Source: Liolophura sinensis
Lineage: Eukaryota; Mollusca; Polyplacophora; Chitonida; Chitonidae
Reading direction: 5' to 3'
DNA length: 64,000 bases
NCBI RefSeq assembly: GCF_032854445.1
Contig: NW_027017953.1
Coordinates: forward strand, 560,501 to 624,500
Made by a program: the position numbers and the translations under genes. Shown here piece after piece: positions 44,058 through 54,928 of this stretch; within the stretch, counting starts at the first letter, position 1, and every line of letters begins with the position of its first letter. The notes below the pieces were generated by a model. The model had not been told where the DNA came from, searched no databases, and saw only the letters and a program-made list of their open reading frames with translations.

Positions 44058-47000
44058 ACACAGACAACAGAACAAAGACTGGCGATCGGAGGCCTGCCTA
44101 CCAATGCAGCCAGTCTCAGTGCATGGGAAATCAGGGCCGATAGAACAGCGCAGTGAAGTTATTTACGTCACAGCCCAGAGAGAACCTGCTGTAAACAAAG
44201 GAACAAAAATGCGGACTGATTTAGAAACGTTTACTTTATTAGTTACCCACTCGGGGTATATATAACGTTTTGTTTTAACGTCTATTTCTTCTATAGACCA
44301 CAAAGAAAGTCACCAGCATAGCACTAGACACCTCGTTGAATATGCAGCTGCCCTACATGATGACCCTGGTGATACTTGTAATTTACTTTGATGCGCATGT
44401 GTATAACGTGATCCTGAGCTATTTTGTACGCACTTTTCGTGAAATTTTACTTCTTATCAATTTGGTACGACCAGATTTTTTAGCGAGAAGACTAGATTTT
44501 TGATTCGGCATATTTTATGACTCGTTTAATATCTATGTTTATGTATGACTTCATCTGGATAATAATGAAAAGTATACAGTATACGTATGCCCTACAATAT
44601 TTGCATACTTTCTGAATAAAGGCCATACATAGTTTTTAATTTTCATCTGTTGAAAACACTTCAGAAATGTAGAGAGCTGGATTATTGAAAACATTACATT
44701 GAAACACTTATTTTTGTTGTTGTTTTTTGTATGGGCCTTTTCTTATAGATTATACTTTATATTTTTAATCACATACTTGCCTTTAGTACATAGTGAGATG
44801 GAAATTAAGGGGCGGAGTAAACCAATGGAATGTGTTACAACCATGTAGGGTGTTGACAGCATACGTTTAATTACTTGTCAGCATGCATCAGCATTACATG
44901 GAGATGCCAAAACACAACTATGAGGTGGAGAGGGTCGGATCCCGTATTCTCAGGCCTGCAGGTGATAAAATCGCTTAAGTACACTTTTTAAAAGCGGGTT
45001 GAGTGGAATGACTTCAGTAAAGCCACATGAAGGCATTTCCAAAACAAATCTATATTATCTCTGCGTACTGACTTTCGCTTCCTCAACCGCAACCCCCCAC
45101 GGGTGCCAAGGCTCTGTTCCCAACCGTTCATTGCGCTATGAAGAGGTGACAAAAGAGGTTACGTAAGGTGCAAGCTTAGCCTGGCTAACCCCATGGGCTA
45201 TAGGAGGCGGGCAGGGGTGGGGACGCTGATCTGGGGTCCACAAGTTTAAGGGCCAGAGCGGTGAGTCCCTGGGTGAGAAAGTTGTGTTGTGAATAAAAAC
45301 GGCTTTGCAAAATCTGATCCAATATATACTAGATTCTTCGCTGTGTAGGATCATATGCCAACTGACTATACATGAATGGCCTATTGGAAAAATATATTGC
45401 GTTTGATAACCTGCTGATTCGTAGACTGTATGAACGAGTATGGACGACAGCGTATAGCTGCACGTATCATGCTACACTGGTATATCTGCATACATGTTTA
45501 CTTTAGTATGGCGTAAAACACTAATCAAATAAATAAATTTGTAAGTATAATTTACAGTTTTCATTAAAGTAAGCGTATACATACCCGATTCATGTTTCAG
45601 TGAAAATGTACACTGAATACATCACGATATAGACATGATGTCATATTTGTTTTTCACAACGTAGCTTTGTAGGTGTTTTGCATAAAAACTAGATGGAGAT
45701 CTAACACGTTTAGCTGATGGATATACGGGTCAGTATTCGCGATACAGACATGTATATATATGTAATATTCAGCTAATATATATCCTGTAATCTGCATATT
45801 TTTTGAAGTGAAAAGTTGTCGAATCTTTGTACATTTTAACGTGCATATATATTTGAAGACAAATAACATGTGCGTACGCATATATCACATATACAGGGTG
45901 CTGGCATTGTATCTTATCTCTAAATGCTACTCATATCCCTCATGCACCTATATATGAGGCTGCTTATTATTAAAATATGTCACGTCGCGGAATTATCAAA
46001 TCTGTTGTAAGGGACTAAAGACGTACAAAAGTTAAGATCTACTACAAACAAATATTTGTGAATGTAGGAATCTAATATAGGCCTAGAGAACACAACACGT
46101 GTAAATGTTATATCCAGCTGAAGATTTTTCTGTTAAACACGCTCCCCCCCAACATGCATAGTCAGAATTACAGATTATGGACAGCACAGAAAACCCCAGG
46201 TACCCCACCCTTGGGTATGAAACGTGGACGCAGTCATCAGTCATGGCTGACAAAGAAGATGGTACATATAATGGCAGGATATAACCACCACACACTCTTC
46301 TCAATCCTGTAAGCTCCCCCCCCCGCCCCCCCAAGCCACTTGTCTGCTTCATCTGCGGGCAGTCTATGCGGGTGGTAGTCATGATACTGTGTCAGCATTC
46401 ACTCCCATCGTGAACGTCACAGTGAACACCTTAATTTGCTGCTGAAGCAAGGTTCATCAGATGGGGAGAGGTCAGTATAATGTGGGGGTAGGATCGATTC
46501 AGGGAGAGGGTGGGATCGATGCAGGGTTGGGGGTGAGGTTTTATGTGGTAATCGTATAATTAAGTGACTATATCCAAAATTAAGATTCAAGTGATGTATG
46601 TGCAGCGTCAGAATAAGTGTAACAGTTTGTGGGACGTGTCACTGCTGTACATTGGATGTCACCATACACGTGACACACACGCCTTTCCACAACGCTTGAC
46701 ATGCATTTCTCTCTCTCCATATATATATATTAACTACAGGTTTGGTGGCAATCCCACGAGGACAACATTTTAATGAAAGTGCACTAACCGATATTAAGAA
46801 AAATATATTACAAAGTTTTGTGTATTACATATCAGGGGCCTTCATTCGCTGAGTAGGAAATACAGTACAAGCTAAAATTCGAGTCATCCAGATATTGATG
46901 GCCACCAAACGATTTAAATATAAGTTAGAATATATAGGATACATTTCGGTTTTGACGAATGGAAATGTCAGTCCGGCCAGTATTTTAAATCTGGTAAGGT

Positions 47001-47689
47001 ATACTATGTCTCCCAACTGTAGTTGTTCACTCCCGTGCAGCAGAATTCCGTATGCTCCTCGTTTGTCCCTGTGTCGCAAGATTAAAGCCTGCTGTCAACA
47101 AATGTGAGGTATGTGAGTGAGCTGTGTGTTGGGCTAGTGAAGAACAAAGCGAAATGGCGGGAAAACGGTCCATAGGCAGGGAACACCCGTCCCGTGGAAT
47201 GGAACACTCCAGGAAAGTATTGGGCACAGTTCGTGTAAATATAACGGTCACGACTCAATGGCCAGGGCCTTTTTCCCGCGTAAATTGACAGCCAAATAAA
47301 TGTTGCTCTGTAGGTGCGATGTCAACAAGCGAGAGGGAGAGGAGCTAAGCACACAACTCAATTTGCAACCAGGAGATATTCCCCTGTGACGTCTGTACCA
47401 GGAATAACAGGACATGAAGGTTGTCAACTACCAGCAAAAGCGGTCAGAAAAAATAGCCCGGGAAACAAGCTTGGTTCAATGTACAGGAAGCCACAGACGT
47501 ATCAGTGGTTAAGGTTTACATCAGCTGGGGCTAACTACAGGGAGAGCTGTTACATCATGGCTAAATTAACGATCTTGTTTGTACACTACAGGGTATTTGT
47601 ATCCTACAATCAATCAAACTCCGTCAATCTGTAGAGTCACTCTGCCACTCAGCTCATTTAGTAAGACTATATGAGCCACGGCAACGGTC
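44058..47689. other. Gene-free stretch upstream of TGIF
   Basis: 3.6 kb with no supported exon. It holds a SINE-2 tail (45505-45537) and C-rich runs near 46144 and 46315-46333. The 99-aa minus ORF 46083-46382 runs through the C tract and is not convincing. Confidence 0.45.
45505..45537 (+). mobile_element. SINE-2 3' tail
   Basis: AGTATGGCGTAAAACACTAA followed by TCAAATAAATAAA, the last 30 bp of SINE-2, strongly 5'-truncated. Confidence 0.75.
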
Positions 47690-48100
47690 AGCCATACAGT
47701 GGGTCAGTTACCCACTTATTAATCCGTCAGATTATCAGCCATAGTCAGACAGACGGTCAGCCAGTCAGTCGCCCAGTCATGCAGACCGGAAATGTCAATC
47801 AGCCATAGTCAGCGAGCCAGCCAGCCATGCAGTCAGTCAATCAATCAGCCAACCATACAGTCAGTAACTCAGTCAAACCAGTCGTTCAGTCAGGCATACT
47901 GTCGGTCACATAGTCAGCCATATACAGTCACCATGCAGTCGGTCAATCGGCCATACAATCAGTCACTCTGTCAGTCAATCAGTCACTCAGCCATTCAGTC
48001 GGTCATACATTCGGTCACTGTCAGTCAAACCAGCCAGTAAGTCAACCATGCAGTCTGCGGGCCGGTCAGTCGGCCATACAGTCGGTCAGTCAGTCACCCC
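47690..48100. repeat. Degenerate CAGTCAGTC / CAATCAGCCATA repeat
   Basis: A mixture of short GTCA, CAGTCAGTCAATCAGCC and CATACAGTCGGTCA steps without a constant period, a decayed tetranucleotide-based array. The 82-aa Ser/Gln-rich ORF is an artefact. Confidence 0.85.
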
Positions 48101-48295
48101 CTTAGCTTCAGCGAGTATCGATCATGGCTTTAGCTAACAGTGTAGATGCCAATGGAGGAAAATATTAAAAGCAAATATCTAATACGCTGCAGGTGACATG
48201 TATATTGTAAACTTTTGCGCACATTGCAGTGCACGATACGCATGGACTTTTGTGTAGAATTCCCTCAATTACTATCAACTTGCGGATAACTTTGC

Positions 48296-48775
48296 ATGCA
48301 CACCCATGTGTCTGCTTACCTGACCGCCTGCATGTTATATCTGTCTGTCTGCTTGTCTGTCTGCTTGCCTGACCGCCTGCTCGTATACCTGTCTGTGTGG
48401 TTGTCTGTACATCTGCACGTATACCCTTGTGTCTGTCTCTGCATGCATACCCATATGTCTGCTTATCTGACCGCCTGCATGTATACGTGTCTGTCTGCTT
48501 GTCTGTCTGCTTGCCTGACCGCCTGCTCGTATACCAGTCTGTGTGGTTGTTTGTACGTCTGCATGCATACCCATGTGTCTGCTTACCTGACCGCCTGCAT
48601 GTTATATCTGTCTGTGTGCTTGTCTGTCTGCTTGTCTGACCGCCTGCTCGTATACCTGTCTGTGTGGTTGTCTGTACGTCTGCATGTATACCCTTGTGTC
48701 TTTCTCTTTGCATGCATACCCATATGTCTGCTTGTCTGACCGCCTGCTCGTATACCTGTCTGTGTGGTTGTCTAT
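48296..48775. repeat. Higher-order repeat with 120-148 bp blocks
   Basis: Blocks start CTGCTTACCTGACCGCCTGC at about 48312, 48459, 48580 and 48728 (partial). Inside each are TGTCTGTCTGCTTG steps and GTATACCTGTCTGTGTGGTT. Block length alternates by presence or absence of a TTGTGTCTGTCTCTGCATGC insert. The minus strand is open for 226 aa (Arg/Gln/Thr-rich), which I regard as non-coding. Confidence 0.9.
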
Positions 48776-48790
48776 GATGTCTAAAGTATA

Positions 48791-49028
48791 TCGTTTGACA
48801 GAGTTTGACAGAGTTTATCCATGTAACGACTATATAAATTTGCATTTATGCACAATGGGTCTCGGTGGGCCTACATATATGGTCAGTTACGACAGATTTG
48901 ATGGGCGACTGACATCTGGAGCATATATTCACTGTGATTTACACAGACACTGCGTGGGTTGATATGGGCTTATCGATCAGAAATCTAACTATAAAGGAAG
49001 CAATCTCTCTACATTTCTATGTCCTTCG
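48791..49028 (+). repeat. Direct duplication, left copy
   Basis: From TCGTTTGACAGAGTTTGACA to ACATTTCTATGTCCTTCG. It is nearly identical to 49337-49564 except for a 10-bp tandem GAGTTTGACA insertion. It directly abuts the preceding higher-order repeat. Confidence 0.92.
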
Positions 49029-49336
49029 GTTTTACATACAGTTAAAAGCAAAAACTTGGATTGGATGACGTAAGCGGAATCAGCTGCGCCCTCAGATTAT
49101 AGAAATACCCCGTACCTGATTTGTTAAAACTGAACATGACAGCGCTTTTGACTGGCTCCGTGTTCTCGATTTGCTTGCTTTGACCTGCAATATATCGGTT
49201 GTGCAAGATTTAAAAAATAAATTTTTCTTTTAAAAACCCCCGTTGGGATACTTTATCTGGGCTTGCACACTTGGTTTTGCATTTTCTTTTCTTTTAAGGG
49301 CCACGTAAGATTACAAAGTATATGATGTTGCCACCC

Positions 49337-49564
49337 TCGTTTGACAGAGTTTATCCATGTAACGACTATATAAATTTGCATTTATGCACAATGGGTCTCG
49401 GTGGGCCTACATATATGGTCAGTTACGACAGATTTGATGGGCGACTGACATCTGGAGCATATATTCACTGTGATTTACACAGACACTGCGTGGGTTGATA
49501 TGGGCTTATCGATCAGAAATCTAACTATAAAGGAAGCAATCTCTCTACATTTCTATGTCCTTCG
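49337..49564 (+). repeat. Direct duplication, right copy
   Basis: Matches 48791-49028, 308 bp downstream. The intervening 49029-49336 is unique, AT-rich and without ORFs. The arrangement could be a segmental duplication or a TRIM-like element; TG...CA ends and a primer-binding site are not evident. Confidence 0.92.
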
Positions 49565-49743
49565 ATTTACTCCTCAAACCTTACTTCGATCAACTTCACA
49601 CTCGCCTGGTGTATATTTCCCTGGCTGGCGGGAAACAGTGCGTATTGCTCGTGGAAAAAGACAATAATTGCGTAATAATGGGACACTGCCTTCAAGTTAC
49701 ACCGAACATGTTCTTTCTAAGACGTAAAACAAAAACACGATCA

Positions 49744-50108
49744 CATGGCCATCCATCTTGTCTCTACCGATCACATGCCCATCCATCTTGTCTCTACCGA
49801 TTACATGCCCATCCGTCTTGTCTCTACCGATCACATGCCCATCCATCTTGTCTCAACCGATCACATGCCCATCCATCTTGTCTCTACCGATCACATGCCC
49901 ATCCATCTTGTCTCAACCGATCACATGCCCATCCATCTTGTCTCTACCGATCACATGCCCATCCATCTTTTCTCTACCGATTACATGCCCATCCATCTTG
50001 TCTCAACCAATCAGATGCCCATCCATCTTGTCTCAACCGATCACATGCCCATCCGTCTTGTCTCTACCGATCATATGCCCATCCATCTTGTCTCAACCGA
50101 TCAGATGC
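49744..50108. repeat. Minisatellite, 30 bp unit, 12 copies
   Basis: The unit is CATGCCCATCCATCTTGTCT followed by CTACCGATCA. CTCTACC and CTCAACC versions partly alternate. The period is a multiple of three, so ORFs of 147-185 aa exist in three frames; none is recognisable. Confidence 0.96.
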
Positions 50109-50210
50109 CTGACCACATATCCATACATGCTGCCTCTCCACCGATCACACACCCATACATGTATGCATGCAAAGGGACAGAGAGATAGGTATACATGCAG
50201 ATGTACAGCC

Positions 50211-50345
50211 AGGGCCCGGTTTTACGAAGCACTCTTAACGTTAGGTTCACTTATCTACCTCGGAAACCAGTATTGTAGGCACTAGTCGTGGTGGTTGCGA
50301 GCTCTTAACGTTAAGATCTCGGTAAGGAAGTATACAGGGCTAAAG
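50211..50345. mobile_element. Possible terminal-repeat element fragment
   Basis: It begins GGGCCCGGTTTTACGAAGCA and has CTCTTAACGTTAGG and GAGCTCTTAACGTTAAG, a type of interspersed repeat end common in invertebrates. No matching far end was found. Confidence 0.3.
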
Positions 50346-50560
50346 ATTGGTGGTATTTGTAACCTCTACAGGCCTACACCTTGTACGATATCAACGTTTC
50401 CCTTCCCGCTTGGCCCCAAAGTGAAATCTAGCTTTATAGAAAGCATATTGTTCGACTGAGTTATTCTGTGAGTTCTATCACACAATGGGTCGCCCGTATT
50501 TTCGTCGGCCGAAACATATTTTTAAGCTAAACTCAAAGTACCCTCCAATTAATCGATGCC

Positions 50561-50800
50561 ACAAGGCACGGTGGTGAAATGTTTTTTAAGACCTAATACC
50601 AGATTTAACTTTTAGGCATGTCTTCCATTTTGCACCTTACCCCAAAATAATTGAGTAACGTACATTAAATACGAACTACACCTGCTGCTGTTATACTTTA
50701 ACAGCAGCTCTACAACTCTATTGGCTGCTGATATTGTGTAAAATATAAAATATGACTTAATACCAGTATTAGCTAATCCAATTTGGAACAACTGGACCAA
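50561..50800. mobile_element. MITE-like element, copy 2
   Basis: Shares TACCAGATTTAACTTT, CCCCAAAATAATTGAGTAA, GGCTGCTGA and TTAATACCAGTATTAGCTAA in order with 38718-38957. The left end is eroded (GGCACGGTGG), while the right end GGAACAACTGGACC keeps the terminal-repeat pattern. Confidence 0.7.
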
Positions 50801-50845
50801 TCTGTAAACGGTCTAGCCAGAGTGTAACCTTTACGGTGTAATCCT

Positions 50846-50968
50846 ACGTGAAGAAATGTACGTGCGTACAACGTTGTACGTTCTGTGTCTATTGTGACGT
50901 CAGCCACTCACGTCACAAAATGTCACGCGGTAGCTAAGGCGACCACAAACAAAGGACGTCGCGACGTC
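50846..50968. promoter_or_regulatory. ACGT-palindrome-rich promoter region of the stathmin-like gene
   Basis: Eight ACGT cores lie in 123 bp. They include three perfect palindromes: CGTACAACGTTGTACG (50865-50880), the CRE TGACGTCA (50895-50902) and GACGTCGCGACGTC (50955-50968). The region ends 74 bp before the ATG at 51043. CRE-type sites bind CREB/ATF bZIP factors, so regulation by this class is plausible. Confidence 0.5.
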
Positions 50969-51042
50969 ATTACTCAAATGCTCACAGTTATTGTGTCAGA
51001 TCATGGTGCACGAAAAGGGTTAAAGATAACTGAGGCAAGGAA

Positions 51043-51651
51043 ATGGAAGATAAAGATCGGATGAGTGGGGACTGTCCGGGTACCCCGCAACCCACCGCAA
51101 GGCCGGATAGCGTCACAGACTGGAGCAGTAGCAATGATCTTAGGTCCTTACCACCAAGGAACAAGATGACAGACAAAGAAATCATCAAGCAGCTGAGAAG
51201 AGAAGGCCTTATCGGCGGTTACATCCGGCTACAACCCCTGAGGAAAACTCGGAGTGGGAATATCTCTTTCTACGTCCCCCTCCACATGATAGACAATAAA
51301 CGCCACCTAGGTGCCGTCAAGCCACCGAGGCTGCTCAAAAAGATGGACGAGAGCCGTCGATCTGAGAAGGCCTTCCAGCACATAAGAGATCGTCTGGAAG
51401 AAGCGTACAGGCGGCGCGAACAGAAACTGCAATTCGTGGAGAGCCGAGCCCGAAGCAACCGGACGAGAAGCAAAGAGGCCGTGGCGAGAACGGAATGGAG
51501 GCGAGCGGAGATCCGGCGGAAGCAGAATGAGAAACACGAGAACATCATCAAACAGGCGGAGGAACACGCCAAGAAAGAAGTGCAGGAGCAGAGGGAATTG
51601 TCAGGTCATTGCTCAGATGTCGAGATGATGACTTCCAGCAAATGGGGCTAG
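51043..51651 (+). CDS. Basic coiled-coil protein, stathmin-domain-like, single exon
   Basis: A 202-aa ORF with ATG at 51043 and an in-frame TGA just upstream (51031), so this start is well fixed. Codon content and complexity are gene-like, unlike the repeat ORFs around. Residues 57-82 (GGYIRLQPLRKT, then SGNISFYVPL) and 92-101 (VKPPRLLKKM) precede a long charged helix (about 103-187) with RLEEAYRRREQ and EEHAKKEVQE. This order, a short beta-like N-terminal strand, a PPRL turn and one long helix with a RRREQ-like step, resembles stathmin-domain proteins (possibly STMND1-like), which bind tubulin. Similarity is moderate and was judged by eye. A plain coiled-coil protein is the alternative. No introns are seen, so a retrocopy is possible, but the frame is intact and a rich upstream region exists. 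No clear AATAAA follows; ATTAAA lies near 52087. Confidence 0.75.
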   Translation: MEDKDRMSGDCPGTPQPTARPDSVTDWSSSNDLRSLPPRNKMTDKEIIKQLRREGLIGGYIRLQPLRKTRSGNISFYVPLHMIDNKRHLGAVKPPRLLKKMDESRRSEKAFQHIRDRLEEAYRRREQKLQFVESRARSNRTRSKEAVARTEWRRAEIRRKQNEKHENIIKQAEEHAKKEVQEQRELSGHCSDVEMMTSSKWG

Positions 51652-52146
51652 ATGGTGCCGCATAAGCTAGATTTCTATTCAGTTTGAAATGTTTGCATTG
51701 TTGGTAATGAAGGGATGTGTGTTTTTGAAGTACAGCCAAGATGGCTTTGTTGGATCGTGTTGAAACCTGTACCAAAGTATAGGACACTGAAAACTCAACT
51801 GCTTTTTTATGTTTAAATATTGTTTTAAGGGAATATATATAAGGTGTAAATACAAAAGCAAATGGATTTTTACAGGACTTGTCCCCTTTCTTGTGAGTTT
51901 ATATTTATGTGGACGATTTGTTATTTATCTGTTTTTCTTCTAAGTTCTTGCTTTAGTCATTTAACACTAAGGCATGAAGCGCCTACAGTCGTGTTTGGGA
52001 ATAACGAAGAAACGTCAAATGAAGCTAAAGTCAGTACCATATTTATGATTTTGGTAATACATGACTTGGAATCGAACGCCCAAACAATTAAAGTATCGCG
52101 AATTGATTGGCTAATTGATACGCTTTATTAGTGTTTAACACCGTTT
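51652..52146. other. 3' flank of the stathmin-like gene
   Basis: Probably 3' UTR followed by spacer. ORFs on both strands (60-89 aa) are not recognisable. Confidence 0.4.
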
Positions 52147-52158
52147 TCAATATGATCG

Positions 52159-52291
52159 AGGGGGACCTCCGTGGTTCATTTGGTTAGCGCGCTAGCGCAG
52201 AGTAATGATCCAGGAGTCGCTCACCAATGCGGTCGCTGTGAGTTCAAGTCCAGCTCATGCTGGCTTCCTCTCCGGTCATATGTGGGCCGTA
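52159..52291 (+). mobile_element. SINE-2 5' half only, with perfect 12-bp target-site duplication
   Basis: Head and first half (GGGGACCTCCGTGGTTCATT to TTCCTCTCCGGTCATATGTG) end abruptly after GGGCCGTA. TCAATATGATCG flanks it at 52147-52158 and 52292-52303. The whole 3' half with the AAATA tail is absent, although the duplication is intact. Confidence 0.9.
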
Positions 52292-52303
52292 TCAATATGA
52301 TCG

Positions 52304-52769
52304 TGAACTGATACTGCAGTTTATTTTATTTATTTGATTGTTGTTCATGAATTTTTGCTTATAAACAGATCCGGGACCGGTCAGTTTTATTGGTTGAGGA
52401 ACCAATAATTTACTGGAAATTGTCCAATGTTTGACACATATACACACCATATGTTGGAGGGGAGCAAGTTGACTTACGCAAAGGTTACACTGCGCAAACA
52501 CGGTCAAACCAGAGTCGTCGATTGCATATTGCCACGAACATAAGGCCCCACGAACAATGAGAGTGGGGGAGTCTACACATGCCTCGTCCAAGGCCGGGTT
52601 TGAACCTGCACTTGGTTTGTACGAGGGATTTAAAGGCAAGACTTTTAAGCACTAGAAACACTCCCGCTATTCCCTCAATCTGGCTCAGACAGTAATTATA
52701 GAGCACTGATTGGCTGCGACTGTCAGGCCCTCGACCAACGTTTTAAGTCAGTGTTAATGTTTTTGAGTT
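52304..52769. other. Gene-free stretch
   Basis: Nothing recognised. The 115-aa and 73-aa minus ORFs (52292-52706) overlap and have no known domain. Confidence 0.4.
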
Positions 52770-52948
52770 TGCTAAGTATGGTTGACGTCGGGGTTTTCCC
52801 CGCCTTTGAACCTGATTTATAAGTCAGAAATTCTTGGGTGTACGACGTCAATCACCATGCAAATAAATAAATCAATAAAGAAATAAATAAGTAAGTAAGT
52901 AAACAAATAAATAAGCAAATAAATAAAGAAAGAAATGAGTAAATAAAC
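52770..52948 (+). mobile_element. Old SINE-2 3' end with expanded (AAAT)n tail
   Basis: GGGGTTTTCCCCGCC, TTATAAGTCAGAAATTCTTG and GTACGACGTCAATCACC are diverged SINE-2 3' blocks, followed by about 85 bp of AAATA/AAGTA repeats. Confidence 0.7.
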
Positions 52949-53819
52949 TTATCTGTTTTTATTCGTGCATATTTCATCGTTTCATGTCAGTTTACATGCA
53001 GGACAACTGCACGTGACATTCAGTGACAATCCAAATATACAGATGTATTGTCAAGTCTTAACCGTTCATGTCAGCCGAGAACCAATTAGTTTGTTTCTCA
53101 TTTGCATACAAGGCCCCGTTAACAGGAAGTTGTTGACAAACAGCTAAACAATCACATAGCCTGCAGTGTAAAATCATGAACACGACGAAAAAGTACTCAA
53201 TATTGAATTTATGAATGAGTGGCCTTCTCGGAACAGGTTATTGTTTAGAAAGAAATCGACAGTTTTAATGTTCAGCTGTTGCCTCTGTATATATGATGAC
53301 ATCATGACACCCAAGCCACACGTGATAACAGCTCGTCCCAGGCCTCGCTGGAAACCACGAGGAACACAGGTCGATGTTCCCATCAATACATATAACCTTA
53401 TACGGCAAAGTAGGCCTAGCATGACGGCTTGGATTGCAGAATTATATCAACTGTTGCAGCTCATTAATACAAATGCACGTCAAATGTATTAGTTCACAGC
53501 TGTTTTTAATGGCCTTGCCTTGTCGTGGTTTTGGTAGTAGCTACATGTACGCCACATAAACTAATAAACCACGAATAAACCATGTCAGAGCACGCGGTAT
53601 TGTATTGTAAAACGCGTCAGTAGTCGTTTTGCCAGCGTTGTGAAATATATATGTATAACTGATCAGTTTGCACTGGGCGCATCGTGCATGTACAGGATAG
53701 GCCGTCATTTGTTTCTGCAACTCATGGAAAACAATACGGTGCATGTAAATAACTTACTTTGGCCCCAGGGACAAATTTCAGACGCAATGAAGATGGCTAT
53801 GAAGAAGAATTATTAACCT
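52949..53819. other. Gene-free stretch
   Basis: Unique sequence. The plus ORF 53211-53492 (93 aa) has no recognised domain and no supporting signals. Confidence 0.45.
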
Positions 53820-54497
53820 TGGGCAAATATTATATACCTTGATAAAGATTATACAATGGCCAAGACAAAGATTGTATACTAGGCAGGACAAATATTATAC
53901 ACCAGACAAGACAAAGATTATACACCAGACAAGACAAAGATTATACACCAGACAAGACAAAGATTATACACCAGACAAGACAAAGACTGTATACTAGACA
54001 GGACAAATATTATACACCAGACAAGACAAAGATTATATACTAGGCAGGATAAAGATTACATATTTATTTATTTGATTGGTGTTTTACGCCGTGCTCAAGA
54101 ATATTTCACTTATATGACGGCGGCCAGCATTATGATGGGTGGATACCGGTCAGAGCCCGGAGGGAAACCCACGACCATCCGCAGGTTGCTGACAGACCCA
54201 AAGATTACATACCACACATGACAAAGAATATATACCAAACATGACTAAGATTATATTCCAGACAAGACTAAGATTATATACTAGGCAGGACAATGATTAT
54301 ACACCAGACAAGACAAAGAACATATACCAGACATGACAAAGATTATATACTAGGCAGCACAAAGATTATATTCCAGACAAGATAAAGAATATATACAAAG
54401 CAGGACAAAGATCATATACCAAACATGACTGAGATTATATACTAAGCAGGACAAAGATAAAGATTATACACCAGACAAGACAAAAATCATACAAAGA
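53820..54497. repeat. Minisatellite, about 24 bp unit, interrupted by a SINE
   Basis: The unit is ACACCAGACAAGACAAAGAT followed by TATA. Variants are ATACTAGGCAGGACAAAT and ATACCAAACATGAC. A reverse SINE-2 lies at 54063-54199. Confidence 0.93.
54063..54199 (-). mobile_element. SINE-2, 5'-truncated, inside the 24-bp array, 12-bp target-site duplication
   Basis: ATTTATTTGATTGGTGTTTT to CCATCCGCAGGTTGCTGACA, the reversed 3' half. AAAGATTACATA occurs on both sides (54051-54062 and 54200-54211). Confidence 0.93.
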
Positions 54498-54590
54498 TTA
54501 TATAATATCACAGTTTCTATATTGATAACAACTTCTGATTTCTTTTCGTCCCAACGTTTCGATGTACATTCCAACATCGTTGTCGAGCAT
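54498..54590. other. Short spacer between arrays
   Basis: AT-rich, contains CAACGTTTCGATGTACATTC. No feature is assigned. Confidence 0.5.
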
Positions 54591-54928
54591 GTTGTTATAC
54601 AACCAAAGCCTCTAACCACGTTATTATACAACCAAAGCCCCTAACCATATTATTATGCAACCAAAACCCATAACGACGTTACTATGCAAACAAACCCCTT
54701 ACCACGTTAACATGCAACCAAAACCCCTAACTACGCTATTATACAACCAAAACTCCTAACCACGTTATTATACAACCAAAGCCACTAACCATATTATTAT
54801 ACAATCGAAACCCCTAACCACGTAACTATACAACTAAAACCCCTTACCACGTTAATAGGTAACCAAAACCCCTAACTACACTATTATACAACCAAAACCC
54901 CTAACCACGTTATTATACAACCGAAACC
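54591..54928. repeat. Minisatellite, 30 bp unit, about 11 copies
   Basis: The unit is CCTAACCACGTTATTATACA followed by ACCAAAACCC. Variants are CATATTATT, TACGCTATT and TTACCACGTTAACATGC. Confidence 0.94.

Noticed and set aside
46315-46333. C-rich run as a regulatory or telomeric sequence
   Set aside because: Simple homopolymer-like tract without telomeric motif or gene context.
48165-48845. 226-aa Arg/Gln-rich minus ORF
   Set aside because: Low-complexity reading of the TGTCTGTCTG array. The plus strand is equally open.
49555-50285. 185-aa and neighbouring ORFs as a secreted repeat protein
   Set aside because: 30-bp minisatellite translated in three frames; the N-terminal part comes from a duplicated non-coding segment.
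51270-51572. Minus ORFs (100 and 86 aa) over the stathmin-like gene
   Set aside because: Antisense shadows of the 51043-51651 frame, which alone has gene-like features.
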